Positions 7,540 through 17,700 of a stretch of 39,702 bases of DNA are shown one piece after another (the stretch's first letter is position 1; each line of letters starts with the position of its first letter). The stretch spans positions 1-39,702 of the forward strand of contig JANXTG010000186.1 in NCBI GenBank assembly GCA_025352525.1. Reading direction: 5' to 3'. The stretch is from Ferruginibacter sp. (lineage in GTDB: Bacteria > Bacteroidota > Bacteroidia > Chitinophagales > Chitinophagaceae). The notes under the pieces are model-generated. The model ran no database searches. It saw only the letters and a program-made list of their open reading frames with translations, and was not told where the DNA came from. The position numbers were made by a program, and so were the translations under genes.

Positions 7540-10182
7540 ATGCTTACGCACAAAAAATATTTTGCCTTATTCATAGGCTTGTCAGTATTGTTTTGTTCTT
7601 TAACTAAAGGACAAAATATACGGCCTTTTACACAAATATTTTCTCGGAATATTAAAGGTGGAACTGCAATTTTTGGAAATTCGAGCATGCAGATAATTGA
7701 TAATTCAACGGCCAACCTTGAGAAAATGAATGAAAGTGGGAGCACAGCAAATGGGGTTGGTGGTATTGGCTTTAGCCGGTATGGAAACGATGAAGAAAAT
7801 ATGCAGCCTGTAATAACAGATTTTCAAATCCCAATTCTAAATTTAATTCAAAGTGCAGATAGCTGGAATTACAACGATATCGGTGTTGATTTAGGAACCA
7901 GTTGGCAAACTTTAAATAATCCTGCAGATAACTGGGCAAACACAAATGGAAATTTTGGATATGGTGGAAACCAAAATACAACTATTAAACATGCTGTTAC
8001 TAATTATTTTTTAAAAACTGTATCCATTGCAACACCTGCATTGTACAGCACCTTAGATTTTTCTATTTGTTATGATGATGCTGCAATCATTTATGTAAAT
8101 GGTGTTGAAGTTAAAAGGCTAAACATGCCGGCAGGAACCATAAATTACAACACAACAGCCGTTAATACAAACTTTTCTATCTGGGAAAGTTTTTCTATTC
8201 CTTCCTCCTATTTTAATGCAGGCGAAAATATAATTGGTGTAGAAGTTCATCAAATTACGGCAAGCAGCAATACCTGCTTTTTTGATATGAGGCTTTCTGC
8301 CACGCCTGCTTATACTTCCAATTCTTCAACCGCTAATTTGGTTTTACCTGCAGGTACAAATACAATTAAATTTGCTCGCTTATATTGGGGAAGTAAAATT
8401 CCTAATTCTGTATTAACTATTTATCCTGATACACTTAAAAAAATTAAAATAAGAAAAGGAACGTCAGGTGTATATACAGATTTAACTTCAGTTAATAATG
8501 CAGATACTTACAATGTAAACGGCTCTATCACAGGTTATCAATCTTATGTAGATGTTACAAATTTTATTCAAAATAATGGTTCGGGAACATACAGTATTGC
8601 AGAAATACCCATGATTGCAGGCTCAGCAAGTTATGGAGGAAATTATGCCGGGTGGTGCATTATTACTGCATATGAAAATAATTTATTACCCTTTAACAGT
8701 GTGCAGATTTATGATGGATTTTCGCAGGTTTATAACAACGGAAGTTTTGCAAGTCAAAATGTAACACTTACCGGGCTTCATATTCCAAACAATCCACTTG
8801 CACTAACAGATGCAGTTTTAAGCACGATGGCTTGGGAAGGTGATGCGAATATTTCTTCTTCAGCAGCAAGTCCGGCCGGGGATTATTTAAAAATTAATGG
8901 AATAACTGTTAGTAATGAAACAAACCCCGCAACTAATTTTTTTAATGGAAGTATTTCAAAAAACGGCTCATTTGTTCATACTAAAAATCCTGATTTTACA
9001 AATCAAATGGGTATTGATATAGATGAACTCGAAGTAGGAACGGGATATGGTATATTACCGAATGCAACTGAATTAAAATTGGAATTTGGAACAGAGGCTG
9101 ACAAATATTTTCCGGGTGTTTTTGCATTATCTGTAAGAATGAAAAACCCTGTAATCAGCATTAATAAATCTGTGGCTGACGAAAATGCTGATGGTATTTT
9201 ACAAAATAACGAATTGCTGACTTATACATTAAGTGGTGGTAATGCCGGACCAGGATCAGCATACAAAACAATAGTTGTAGATACTTTACCAATGAACGTT
9301 ACCTACGTTCCAAATTCAATGCAAATTATTAAGGCTCCCAACGTCGTAAACTTTTCAACACAATCTGATGAAAAAGGTGACGATTTTGCTTTTGTTGACA
9401 GCAATTTGGGTAGGACGTACGTTAAATTTTTTTTAGGAAATAATGCATCATTCTCAGAAGGTGGCTTGTTAGATTCCGGAGAAAATTATCAGGTACAATT
9501 TAAAGTAAGAGTAAGTAAAGGAGTGGAGACGGTTAGAAATACAGGAATGATATTTACCCGTACTGAAGCAGGTGAATTGATAACAGCTGAAAGTAGCGTA
9601 AGTATTGGTGTTGTAAGTGGCCCGCTTCCTGTAAAACTTATATCTTTTAATGCTGTGCTTAAAAATAAAAAAGCTTTATTAAACTGGGTTACAGAAAACG
9701 AATTAAACAATGATTATTTTGATATAGAGAGAAGTGAAGATGGCGTCACATTTTATAAAATAGGTTCAGTAAAAGGTTATGGAACATCTGCTGTAACTCA
9801 GCATTATCAATACAATGATAATAATACTACTAAAATTTCTGCAGTATATTATCGATTAAAAATAGTTGACATTAATGGAAAATTTTCTTATTCAAAAATA
9901 ATTATTTTACGATTAAATGAAATTTTTAATGAAGAATTCGGCGTTTATCCAAACCCATTTGTAGACAATCTGAAAATTTCGATAACTACTTCTCAAGATG
10001 TTAATTCCCAATATAGAATACTGTCATTTGATGGAAAAGAAATCCTTTCCGAAAAGGTGTTTTTACAAAAAGGTATTAATATAGTTATAGCTAAAGATCT
10101 TTATCAGTTAGCATCAGGAATTTATTTTTTTGAAATAAATACAGGTATTAACAGGTATATAAAAAAGATTATAAAAAAATAA
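7540..10182 (+). CDS. Large T9SS-secreted surface protein with DUF11-like repeat and C-terminal sorting domain
   Basis: An 880-residue exported protein with a signal peptide at residues 1-25. Residues ~105-265 resemble the ligand-binding-like beta domain common in Bacteroidota secreted proteins (DDAAIIYVNGVEVKRLNMPAG). The middle portion is a beta-rich region with AGWCIITAYEN. A DUF11/conserved-repeat type segment starts near residue 536 (ISINKSVADENADGILQNNE). A PLPVKLISFNA...VLNW-type linker domain begins near residue 696, and the last ~80 residues (VYPNPFVDNLKI to GIYFFEINTG...RYIKKIIKK) are a type A T9SS sorting domain. The protein should therefore cross the outer membrane through the type IX system and be anchored or released. 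No catalytic motif was found; adhesion or structural roles are possible but not shown. Confidence 0.88.
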   Translation: MLTHKKYFALFIGLSVLFCSLTKGQNIRPFTQIFSRNIKGGTAIFGNSSMQIIDNSTANLEKMNESGSTANGVGGIGFSRYGNDEENMQPVITDFQIPILNLIQSADSWNYNDIGVDLGTSWQTLNNPADNWANTNGNFGYGGNQNTTIKHAVTNYFLKTVSIATPALYSTLDFSICYDDAAIIYVNGVEVKRLNMPAGTINYNTTAVNTNFSIWESFSIPSSYFNAGENIIGVEVHQITASSNTCFFDMRLSATPAYTSNSSTANLVLPAGTNTIKFARLYWGSKIPNSVLTIYPDTLKKIKIRKGTSGVYTDLTSVNNADTYNVNGSITGYQSYVDVTNFIQNNGSGTYSIAEIPMIAGSASYGGNYAGWCIITAYENNLLPFNSVQIYDGFSQVYNNGSFASQNVTLTGLHIPNNPLALTDAVLSTMAWEGDANISSSAASPAGDYLKINGITVSNETNPATNFFNGSISKNGSFVHTKNPDFTNQMGIDIDELEVGTGYGILPNATELKLEFGTEADKYFPGVFALSVRMKNPVISINKSVADENADGILQNNELLTYTLSGGNAGPGSAYKTIVVDTLPMNVTYVPNSMQIIKAPNVVNFSTQSDEKGDDFAFVDSNLGRTYVKFFLGNNASFSEGGLLDSGENYQVQFKVRVSKGVETVRNTGMIFTRTEAGELITAESSVSIGVVSGPLPVKLISFNAVLKNKKALLNWVTENELNNDYFDIERSEDGVTFYKIGSVKGYGTSAVTQHYQYNDNNTTKISAVYYRLKIVDINGKFSYSKIIILRLNEIFNEEFGVYPNPFVDNLKISITTSQDVNSQYRILSFDGKEILSEKVFLQKGINIVIAKDLYQLASGIYFFEINTGINRYIKKIIKK

Positions 10183-10200
10183 AATCGATCCTTACTAATT

Positions 10201-10232
10201 AAATAGCGCTACCGATTGTATCGCTATTTTTT
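10201..10232. terminator. Terminator between convergent genes
   Basis: AAATAGCG (10201-10208) and CGCTATTT (10222-10229) form an 8-bp stem with a 13-base loop, running into eight or more Ts. It sits 18 bp after the T9SS protein stop and just beyond the stop of the convergent lipoprotein gene, so it can serve the plus strand well and perhaps both. Confidence 0.7.
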
Positions 10233-10240
10233 TTATAAAA

Positions 10241-11902
10241 TTATTTATTTATGCTTCTTAGCTCAAGCATATTTAAACTGTTGGGTACAAAGTTTTTTAT
10301 ATTTTTTTGAACAAGATGTATAGCCATATCATACCAAAGCGGAACTATCGGAGCATTAGCAATAATAATATTATCCATTTGTTGATAGAGTTGGTAACGC
10401 AGGCTGTCATTGGTTTGGGATAACGCCCGTTCATATAATTTATCAAACGCTGCATTATAAAATCGTGTATAATTAGGTGGTGCAGGATTCTTACTGTAAA
10501 AAACGCTTAAGTAATTTTCAGCATCGGGATAATCAGCAATCCAGCTGCCCCTAAAGAAAAGCGCCTGCGATTTAGAAGTTTGTTCCAGCAACAAACTTTT
10601 TTGCATAGCCTCTACTTTTACTGTTATGCCAATCTGTTTTAATTCATTTGCCACATAACTTGCAAGGTTTGCATAAATAGGAATAGTGAGGAGTTTTATT
10701 TCGGGCAAGTTTCTCCCGTTGACAAAACCAGCTTCTGCCAACAATTGTTTTGCTTTAATTGGATCGTATGAATATCCCTTTACTTTTTCTTTACTAAACG
10801 ATGGTAACCCCTGTGGCACAAAACCACTTTCCGCAACAGTACCAATGGAATTTCTTACATATAACATCATCTTTTTTTTATCAATGCCATAATTAATAGC
10901 CTGCCGTATTTTTAATATTTTTAATGGAGAATTTTTTACAAGTATGTTGCTGCTGTCAGCTAATATGCCAAAAAATTCAATGTTTAAATAGGAATGTTTT
11001 TGCAATTCGATTTTATCTTTCCATTCAGCTTTTAGGTTGCCCGTTTTAGAAAGTATCTCATCCTTAAAAGATGGGTCAATATCATTTATAAAATCAAGTC
11101 TGCCCTGTTGAAATTCTAAAAATTCTGTTGCTTTGCTGTCATAAAAATTTATTTTTATTCCATCAATATATGGCAAAGATTTCCCCTTGTTATCCCTCTC
11201 AAAATAAAGTTCGTTTTTCTTTAAAACCATTGCCTGACCTTCCTCCCAGGCAACGAAAGCAAAAGGCCCTGTACCCACAGGATGTCGCCTAAAATCATTC
11301 CTATATTTTTCAACAGCTTCATGTGGAATTATAGAGCAATATTGCATACTTAAAATACCTAAGATGGGTTGAAACGGAGCTCGTAATTTTATTTGGAAAG
11401 TAGAATCATTTAAAGCTGTAAATGGATTGTTTTCTGCAATCCTATTATTAAAAATCCATGAGCCGGGGCTCGCAGTATTTTTATCTATAATTCTGTCAAA
11501 ACTATAAGCTACATCAGCAGCCACAAGTATGCGTCCTTTGTTGTTTGTAAAACATACATCATCCTGAAAATAAATATCATTGCGGAGGTGAAATGTAACC
11601 GTTTTATTACTGTCAGTAAATTCCCATGATGTAGCTAATGAGGGTTTTAGCTGCATATTACTATCTACTTCTATTAATGTATTATACAACTGGTGGATTG
11701 CCCACATGATCGATTGATTTTTTGCAAAAGCAGGATCTAAAGAAGCAATACCGCTCGTTTCGTTGTAGCGAAATATTTTTTTATCAGCATGTGAATGATC
11801 TTTACAGGATGAAAAAAATATCAGCAAATAAAAAGCACAAAAGCTGTAAAAAAATATATTTCCTTTCTTAAAGAAATCAATTAAAAATTTACTGTTAACC
11901 AT
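10241..11902 (-). CDS. Peptide/oligopeptide-binding lipoprotein (ABC transporter solute-binding protein, family 5)
   Basis: A 553-residue family 5 extracellular solute-binding protein (DppA/OppA type). The N-terminus carries a hydrophobic segment ending in a lipobox (FFSSC), so it is a lipoprotein. Family blocks include LDPAFAKNQSIMWAIHQLYNTL, the LATSWEF/VTFHLRNDIYFQDD region, RHPVGTGPFAFVAW, and the C-terminal AQFF-like SIADYPDAENYLSVFY and NAPIVPLWYD. Ligands are probably short peptides, but the substrate cannot be read from sequence. No permease or ATPase genes are adjacent, so it is an orphan binding protein. It diverges from the M1 peptidase gene across 63 bp, and a role in capturing peptides made by that peptidase is a reasonable but unproven idea. 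Confidence 0.88.
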   Translation of the reverse strand: MVNSKFLIDFFKKGNIFFYSFCAFYLLIFFSSCKDHSHADKKIFRYNETSGIASLDPAFAKNQSIMWAIHQLYNTLIEVDSNMQLKPSLATSWEFTDSNKTVTFHLRNDIYFQDDVCFTNNKGRILVAADVAYSFDRIIDKNTASPGSWIFNNRIAENNPFTALNDSTFQIKLRAPFQPILGILSMQYCSIIPHEAVEKYRNDFRRHPVGTGPFAFVAWEEGQAMVLKKNELYFERDNKGKSLPYIDGIKINFYDSKATEFLEFQQGRLDFINDIDPSFKDEILSKTGNLKAEWKDKIELQKHSYLNIEFFGILADSSNILVKNSPLKILKIRQAINYGIDKKKMMLYVRNSIGTVAESGFVPQGLPSFSKEKVKGYSYDPIKAKQLLAEAGFVNGRNLPEIKLLTIPIYANLASYVANELKQIGITVKVEAMQKSLLLEQTSKSQALFFRGSWIADYPDAENYLSVFYSKNPAPPNYTRFYNAAFDKLYERALSQTNDSLRYQLYQQMDNIIIANAPIVPLWYDMAIHLVQKNIKNFVPNSLNMLELRSINK

Positions 11903-11907
11903 TAAAA

Positions 11908-11915
11908 CAAATTTA
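11908..11915 (-). promoter_or_regulatory. Candidate -7 element for the peptide-binding lipoprotein gene
   Basis: On the minus strand TAAATTTG matches the TAnnTTTG consensus exactly, ending six bases before the start codon at 11902. No good -33 element is seen. If real, the transcript would be close to leaderless. Confidence 0.3.
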
Positions 11916-11965
11916 TAGTATCAGTTGCTTTAAACATCATAATTTAGATTATTAAAATCAACAGC

Positions 11966-13666
11966 ATGTTAATTGCAACAAAGAGCACTTTTTTATTCCT
12001 GATATTTTATTCACTTTGCATAAATGCATTTTCACAATTGGGAGATAAGAAAAATGTATTTACTCATGCTGATACACTTAGAGGAAGCAACGGAATTTAC
12101 CGCCAAAAATGGGATGTGCTGCATTATGATATTACTGTAGAACCAGACTATAACAACAAAACTATAGTTGGAAAAAATACGATGCAATTTTATGATAATG
12201 GTGCTCAATTAATGCAGATTGATCTGCAGGAACCAATGATTTTGGATAGTGTAATGGATAAAGGCATCCCCTATAAATTCAGGAGAGAAAAAAATGTCTA
12301 TTGGTTGGAATACAGAGATTCTTCGGTCATGGACAAAATAAAAGCAGGCGTTCATTCCCTAACATTTTATTTTCATGGTAAGCCAAGAGAGGCTATACGC
12401 CCACCCTGGGATGGTGGCTGGATTTGGAAAAAGGATAAAAATAATAATCCATGGATGACAGTTGCATGCCAGGGGCTTGGCGCAAGTGTGTGGTATCCCT
12501 GTAAAGATATACAAAGCGATAAACCGGATAGTGGTGCTACTTTGCGTATGATTGTACCTGATAGTTTAGTTGCCATTGGTAATGGCAGACTTACTGATAA
12601 AAAACAAATGGGTAACGGTAAAATGCTTTACACCTACAACGTAAAAAATACGATTAACAATTATTGTATTGTTCCATACATTGGTAAATATATAAATTTT
12701 TCAGAAAAATATTTAGGTCTTAAGGGTAGTTTGGATATGAATTATTGGGTGATGGATTATAATCTTGAAAAAGCCAAAAAACAATTTACTGATGCACCAA
12801 AAATGATGAAGGCCTTTGAATATTGGTTTGGCCCATACCCTTTTTACGAAGATGGATACCAGTTAATTGAAGCACCACATTTAGGTATGGAACACCAAAG
12901 TGCAGTTGCGTATGGCAACGGCTTTAAAATGGGATATGCTGGCAGAGATTTATCAGGTACAGGTGAGGGTCTAAAATGGGATTTTATTATTGTGCATGAA
13001 AGTGGACATGAATGGTTTGCCAACAGTATTTGTACAAAAGATATTGCAGATATGTGGATTCATGAAGGTTTTACAAACTATAGTGAAACGCTTTTTACTG
13101 AATATTACTGGGGTAAAAATGCAGGAGAAACCTACGTAGAAGGAATAAGAAAAAATATTTTAAATGATGATCCCATTATTGGTCCTTATGGAGTTAATAA
13201 GGAAGGCAGCAGCGATATGTATTATAAAGGAGCCAACATGATTCACCTTATCAGACAGATTACAAATGATGATAAAAAATTCAGGGATTTATTGATAGCA
13301 CTTAATAAAACATTTTATCATAAAACTGTTACTACTATTGAGATTGAAGAATTTATTAGTTCATTTCTAAAACTAAGTCTTCAGGGTATATTTGATCAGT
13401 ATCTGAGAACAACAAAAATCCCATTATTGCAATATAAAACAGATAGAAAAAAAGTAGAATATCGCTGGACTGACAATGTCAGTAACTTGGTTTTACCGAT
13501 AAAAATTTCTTTGGATACAACAGGCAATATTCAACAATGGATAACCCCATCTGCAAACTGGAAAAAGTTGAAAACAGGAAAAAGATACGACGGGAAAACT
13601 TTTACAGTCAATAAAAACTTTTATGTATTTACACAAAATAAATTACAGAAAAAAGTATCTAATTGA
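11966..13666 (+). CDS. M1 family zinc metallopeptidase (aminopeptidase N-like), exported
   Basis: A 566-residue exported protein with a signal peptide (to about residue 23, ...NAFSQ). The gluzincin motif is complete: His344-Glu345-x-x-His348 (HESGHEWF), with the third zinc ligand Glu367 eighteen residues on (WIHEGFTNY). The M1 substrate-binding motif (GxMEN) appears as GMEH in LIEAPHLGMEHQSAVAYGN. The N-terminal beta domain (YDITVEPDYNNKTIVGKNTM) is typical of the family. It should trim N-terminal residues from peptides in the periplasm. There is no HEAT C-terminal domain, matching the shorter bacterial M1 proteins. The gene diverges from the peptide-binding lipoprotein gene. Confidence 0.92.
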   Translation: MLIATKSTFLFLIFYSLCINAFSQLGDKKNVFTHADTLRGSNGIYRQKWDVLHYDITVEPDYNNKTIVGKNTMQFYDNGAQLMQIDLQEPMILDSVMDKGIPYKFRREKNVYWLEYRDSSVMDKIKAGVHSLTFYFHGKPREAIRPPWDGGWIWKKDKNNNPWMTVACQGLGASVWYPCKDIQSDKPDSGATLRMIVPDSLVAIGNGRLTDKKQMGNGKMLYTYNVKNTINNYCIVPYIGKYINFSEKYLGLKGSLDMNYWVMDYNLEKAKKQFTDAPKMMKAFEYWFGPYPFYEDGYQLIEAPHLGMEHQSAVAYGNGFKMGYAGRDLSGTGEGLKWDFIIVHESGHEWFANSICTKDIADMWIHEGFTNYSETLFTEYYWGKNAGETYVEGIRKNILNDDPIIGPYGVNKEGSSDMYYKGANMIHLIRQITNDDKKFRDLLIALNKTFYHKTVTTIEIEEFISSFLKLSLQGIFDQYLRTTKIPLLQYKTDRKKVEYRWTDNVSNLVLPIKISLDTTGNIQQWITPSANWKKLKTGKRYDGKTFTVNKNFYVFTQNKLQKKVSN

Positions 13667-13680
13667 TTGGTTCTTTAAAT

Positions 13681-13711
13681 AACATACCCCGACAAAAAGC
13701 CGGGGTATGTT
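13681..13711. terminator. Bidirectional hairpin terminator
   Basis: An 11-bp perfect stem (13681-13691 with 13701-13711; core ACATACCCCG) closes a 9-base loop between the convergent M1 peptidase and NlpC/P60 genes, whose stop codons lie 15 and 20 bp away. The U-tract is interrupted on both strands, but position and stem strength fit termination. Confidence 0.75.
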
Positions 13712-13730
13712 GAATTTAATAATATTTTTT

Positions 13731-14393
13731 TTAATTCAAGCCTGCATAATGCTCATTTTCAATTCTGCCACCACCAATAAATTTTCTTGAATAATAATTT
13801 TCATTTAAACTGTTTATTGTAACACCTGCGCTACTGCTTGAGTGTACAAAATAACCATCACCCAAATAAATCCCCACATGGCTAACTCCGCCCCTAGTAT
13901 TAAAAAATACTAGATCTCCCTCAAGCATATCATCTTTCTTCAGCTTTGAACAAATTTCATATTGTTGCCTTGCAGTTCGGGGCAATGTAAATCCAAAAAC
14001 TGAACCCATTAATAAACCTGTAAAACTGCTGCAGTCTATTCCTTTTTTTGTGGTACCACCATATCTGTATTTTGTACCCCACCATTCATCAATAAATCCA
14101 ATTAATGATGTGTTAGTTACCAACTCAACATTTCTGTTTAATAATTGTGCATACTTAAATTGTAAACTACTGCAAAACTCTGTTGCCATACCAACCGGCT
14201 TCATCATTTTTTTTGCAAAAGTAGCTAGAGTAGCTTTAAAACCACTAGGCTTTAATTCTGAAGGTAAATAGACTATACCTTCTCCTGTCAAATTAAAATC
14301 ATTTATTGAATTGATTTTAATTTGTGCAGATGTTTGTAATGAAGTAACTGTAAAAACGCTGAGCGCAACAGAAACAAACAGTAAGTTTTTCAT
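13731..14393 (-). CDS. NlpC/P60 family peptidoglycan hydrolase (secreted)
   Basis: A 220-residue exported cysteine peptidase. The signal peptide is residues 1-24 (ending TSAQ). The C-terminal ~115 residues are an NlpC/P60 domain with catalytic Cys121 (GIDCSSF), His172 (VSHVGIYLGDG) and a third polar residue, probably His184 (YFVHSSS). The family cleaves D-gamma-glutamyl-meso-DAP or related peptide bonds in cell-wall stems. The N-terminal ~95 residues are not a recognisable SH3 domain. Preceding the catalytic domain is YRYGGTTKKGIDC, the usual entry motif. It converges with the M1 peptidase gene and is separated from dnaE by a long spacer. Confidence 0.9.
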   Translation of the reverse strand: MKNLLFVSVALSVFTVTSLQTSAQIKINSINDFNLTGEGIVYLPSELKPSGFKATLATFAKKMMKPVGMATEFCSSLQFKYAQLLNRNVELVTNTSLIGFIDEWWGTKYRYGGTTKKGIDCSSFTGLLMGSVFGFTLPRTARQQYEICSKLKKDDMLEGDLVFFNTRGGVSHVGIYLGDGYFVHSSSSAGVTINSLNENYYSRKFIGGGRIENEHYAGLN

Positions 14394-14727
14394 ACGTAAA
14401 ATATTGGTTTACACGTATAAGACTCTCTCTTTTGTTATTTGAGCTTCTTAAATTCTTTGCTTATCTAATGTTTAAATACGGGCTAACAGACTTGTCCTAC
14501 AACAATTAATAATTAAATTTTCTTGTCTTGAATTACAAACTTAGGGGTAAAAATCTACACTTTCAAATGAAACGGGGAAAAAGCTACTCAGGGCAAATTT
14601 ATTTTCATATCTATAACAAATTACTTTTTGCGGTAATATTCTAAAAAACTGTTTCGAAAAAAAGGTTTTTAAACTCCTTTTTTAAAAGGCGATATTTGTA
14701 TTTTACGAATTGTTTTTAAGGCTTCCT
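14394..14727. other. 334-bp spacer between NlpC/P60 and dnaE, with a weak dnaE promoter candidate
   Basis: No coding frame is apparent. GATATTTG (14691-14698) matches the -7 consensus except at the first base, 29 bp before the dnaE ATG. Just upstream AAAAAAGG (14658-14665) and CCTTTTTT (14676-14683) are complementary arms around a 10-base loop. ATTAC/GTAAT arms occur further left. I see no RNA gene or mobile-element trace. Confidence 0.4.
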
Positions 14728-17700
14728 ATGAATTTTTCTCACTTACATGTACATACACAATTCTCTTTACTTGATGGTGCGGCATCAATAAAAAATCTTT
14801 ACAAAAAAGCTATTTCTGACGGCATGCCTGCCATTGCCATTAGTGATCACGGTAACATGTTTGGAGCATTTGAATTTGTAAAAGAAGCCTACAAACATAA
14901 AAACGATGACGGCACTTTAAAAGTAAAACCTATTGTAGGTTGTGAGTTTTATATTACAACTGACCGTACCCGTAAAACATTTACAAAGGAAGAAAAAGAC
15001 CCACGTAACCATCAGATATTACTTGCAAAAAATGATATAGGTTATAAAAATTTAGTAAAACTAACATCGCTAGGTTATATAGAAGGGATGTACAGCAAAT
15101 ATCCTAGAATAGATAAGCAACTAATTCACAAATATCATGAAGGCCTTATTGCAACTACCTGTTGCCTTGGAGCACTTGTGCCACAAACTATTTTAAAAAA
15201 GGGAGAGGCTGAAGGTGAAAACGAATTTAAATGGTGGCTAAATATTTTTCAGGAAGATTATTATGTTGAATTACAAAGGCACGGCATTCCTGACCAGAAT
15301 AAAGTAAATACTGTTTTATTAAAATTTGCAAAAAAGTACAACGTAAAAGTAATTGCAAGTAATGACAGCCATTATGTGGAGCAGGAAGACTTTAATGCTC
15401 ATGATATTTTGCTGTGCATAAACACCGGCGAAAAACAGACAACACCTGCAAACAGAGAATTTAGTGATGATGATGTAATTACAAAAAACAAACGGTTTGG
15501 TTTCCCCAATGATCAGTTTTTTTTGAAGTCGCAAAAGCAAATGATTGAGGTTTTTCAGGATTTGCCTGAGGCCATAGATAACACGAATGAAATTGTAGAT
15601 AAAGTTGAATTGCTTGATTTAAAAAGAGACATACTTCTCCCCCATTTTACTGTGCCTGCAAATTTTAAAAGTCAGGACGATTATTTACAAAATTTAACCT
15701 GGAGCGGTGCAAAAAACCGTTATCAAATTCTGTCACCAACTACCGAAGAAAGAATACAGTTTGAACTTGGGGTTATAAAAGAAATGGGGTTTGCAGGTTA
15801 TTTTCTTATTGTAAGTGATTTTATCAGAGCAGGAAGAGAAATAGGCGTTTTTATTGGTCCGGGCAGAGGTTCAGCAGCAGGAAGCGTTGTTGCCTATTGC
15901 ATTGGCATAACGAATATCGATCCTATTAAATACAATTTGCTTTTTGAGCGTTTTTTAAATCCTGAGCGTAAATCAATGCCGGATATTGATACCGATTTTG
16001 ATGATGAAGGCAGGCAAAAAGTAATTGATTATGTAGTAGAAAAATATGGCAAAAACCAGGTAGCTCAAATTATTACTTATGGTACCATGGCTGCAAAAAG
16101 CAGTATTGCCGATGTTGCACGGGTAATGGATTTGCCTTTGCAACAAAGCAGAGCATTATCGGGACTTGTACCAGAGCGGCCGGGTATGAATTTAAAGCGG
16201 TTGCTTACTGCTCCAATTACAAAAAAAGAAGGAGAAAAAACAGGAGAGGTTTCGTTGGAAGATAAGGAACAACTTCAACCGGATGATGTAGAAAAAATAA
16301 AAAAACTGCGGGAGTTTTATAATGGTACAGATGAGCTGGCAAAAGTTTTACACGAAGCTGAAAAGTTAGAAGGATCAGTCCGCAACACCGGCATCCACGC
16401 ATCTGCTATTATTATTGCACCAAAAGATCTTACAGAATTATTGCCTGTTGCAACGTCTAAAGAATCTGAGTTATGGCTTACACAAATTGAAGGAAATTCC
16501 ATTGAGGAAGCAGGGGTTATAAAAATGGATTTTTTGGGATTGAAGACTTTAAGCATTTTAAAAACAGCTTTGGCGCTCATCAAACAACACCATGGTGTAA
16601 CAATCGAAATTGATAATATTTCTTTGGAAGACGAGAAGACATATAATCTTTACAAACAGGCAGATACAAATGCAACATTTCAGTTTGAAAGCCCCGGAAT
16701 GCAAAAGTATTTACGGGAATTAAAGCCTGATAAATTTGGTGATCTTATCGCTATGAATGCACTATATCGGCCTGGTCCTATGGCATATATTCCAAATTTT
16801 ATAGCCCGTAAAAACGGGAAACAGGAGGTCTCGTATGATCTACCTGAAATGCAAGAATATTTAGAAGAGACTTATGGTATTACTGTCTATCAGGAACAGG
16901 TAATGTTGCTTTCTCAAAAGCTTGGAGGATTTAGTATGGGCCAGGCTGATATTTTGCGAAAAGCCATGGGTAAAAAAGACCGAAAAACCCTGGATAAAGT
17001 AAAAGGTATTTTTATGGAAGGCGCACTTGCAAAAGGTCATCCTTCAAAAGCTTTAGAAAAAATATGGAAAGATTGGGAAGATTTTGCTCAATACGCATTC
17101 AATAAATCTCACTCTGTTTGTTATGCATTTGTGGCCTATCAAACAGGTTATTTAAAAGCACATTATCCTGCAGAATACATGGCAGCGGTGCTTAACCATG
17201 CCGGAAGTATTGAAAAAATAACTTTCAATATGGAAGAGTGTAAGAGAATGGGGTTAAAAGTATTAGGACCGGATATAAATGAATCAAACAATGGTTTTGC
17301 GGTAAACGAAGAAGGTGAAATACGTTTTGGTTTCAGCGGTATGAAAGGCGTTGGAGAAAACGCCATTGAAAATATTGTAGAAGAACGCAACAAACATGGC
17401 AAATACAAAGATGTATTTGATGTGGTGAAAAGAGTAAATTTAAGAGCCGTTAGCAAAAAAACGCTTGAGAGTTTAATTTACAGCGGTTCTTTTGATTGTT
17501 TTAAAGATATGCACCGAGCACAGTATTTTTTTTCTGCACCGGGTGATGTTGCCTCTCTTGATAAAATAATAAAATTTGGCTCAGTGTTTCAGTCGCAGGC
17601 TGCAGGCTCTGCCAACACCCTTTTTGGAGATTTACAAATGCCCGATATTGTACCTCCCAAACTTGCACAGTCCCTACCATTTCAATTAATTGAAAAATTA

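Noticed and set aside
14657-14683. AAAAAAGG/CCTTTTTT hairpin before dnaE as a terminator
   Set aside because: It has only two G-C pairs, does not follow a plus-strand gene, and is better seen as low-complexity promoter DNA.
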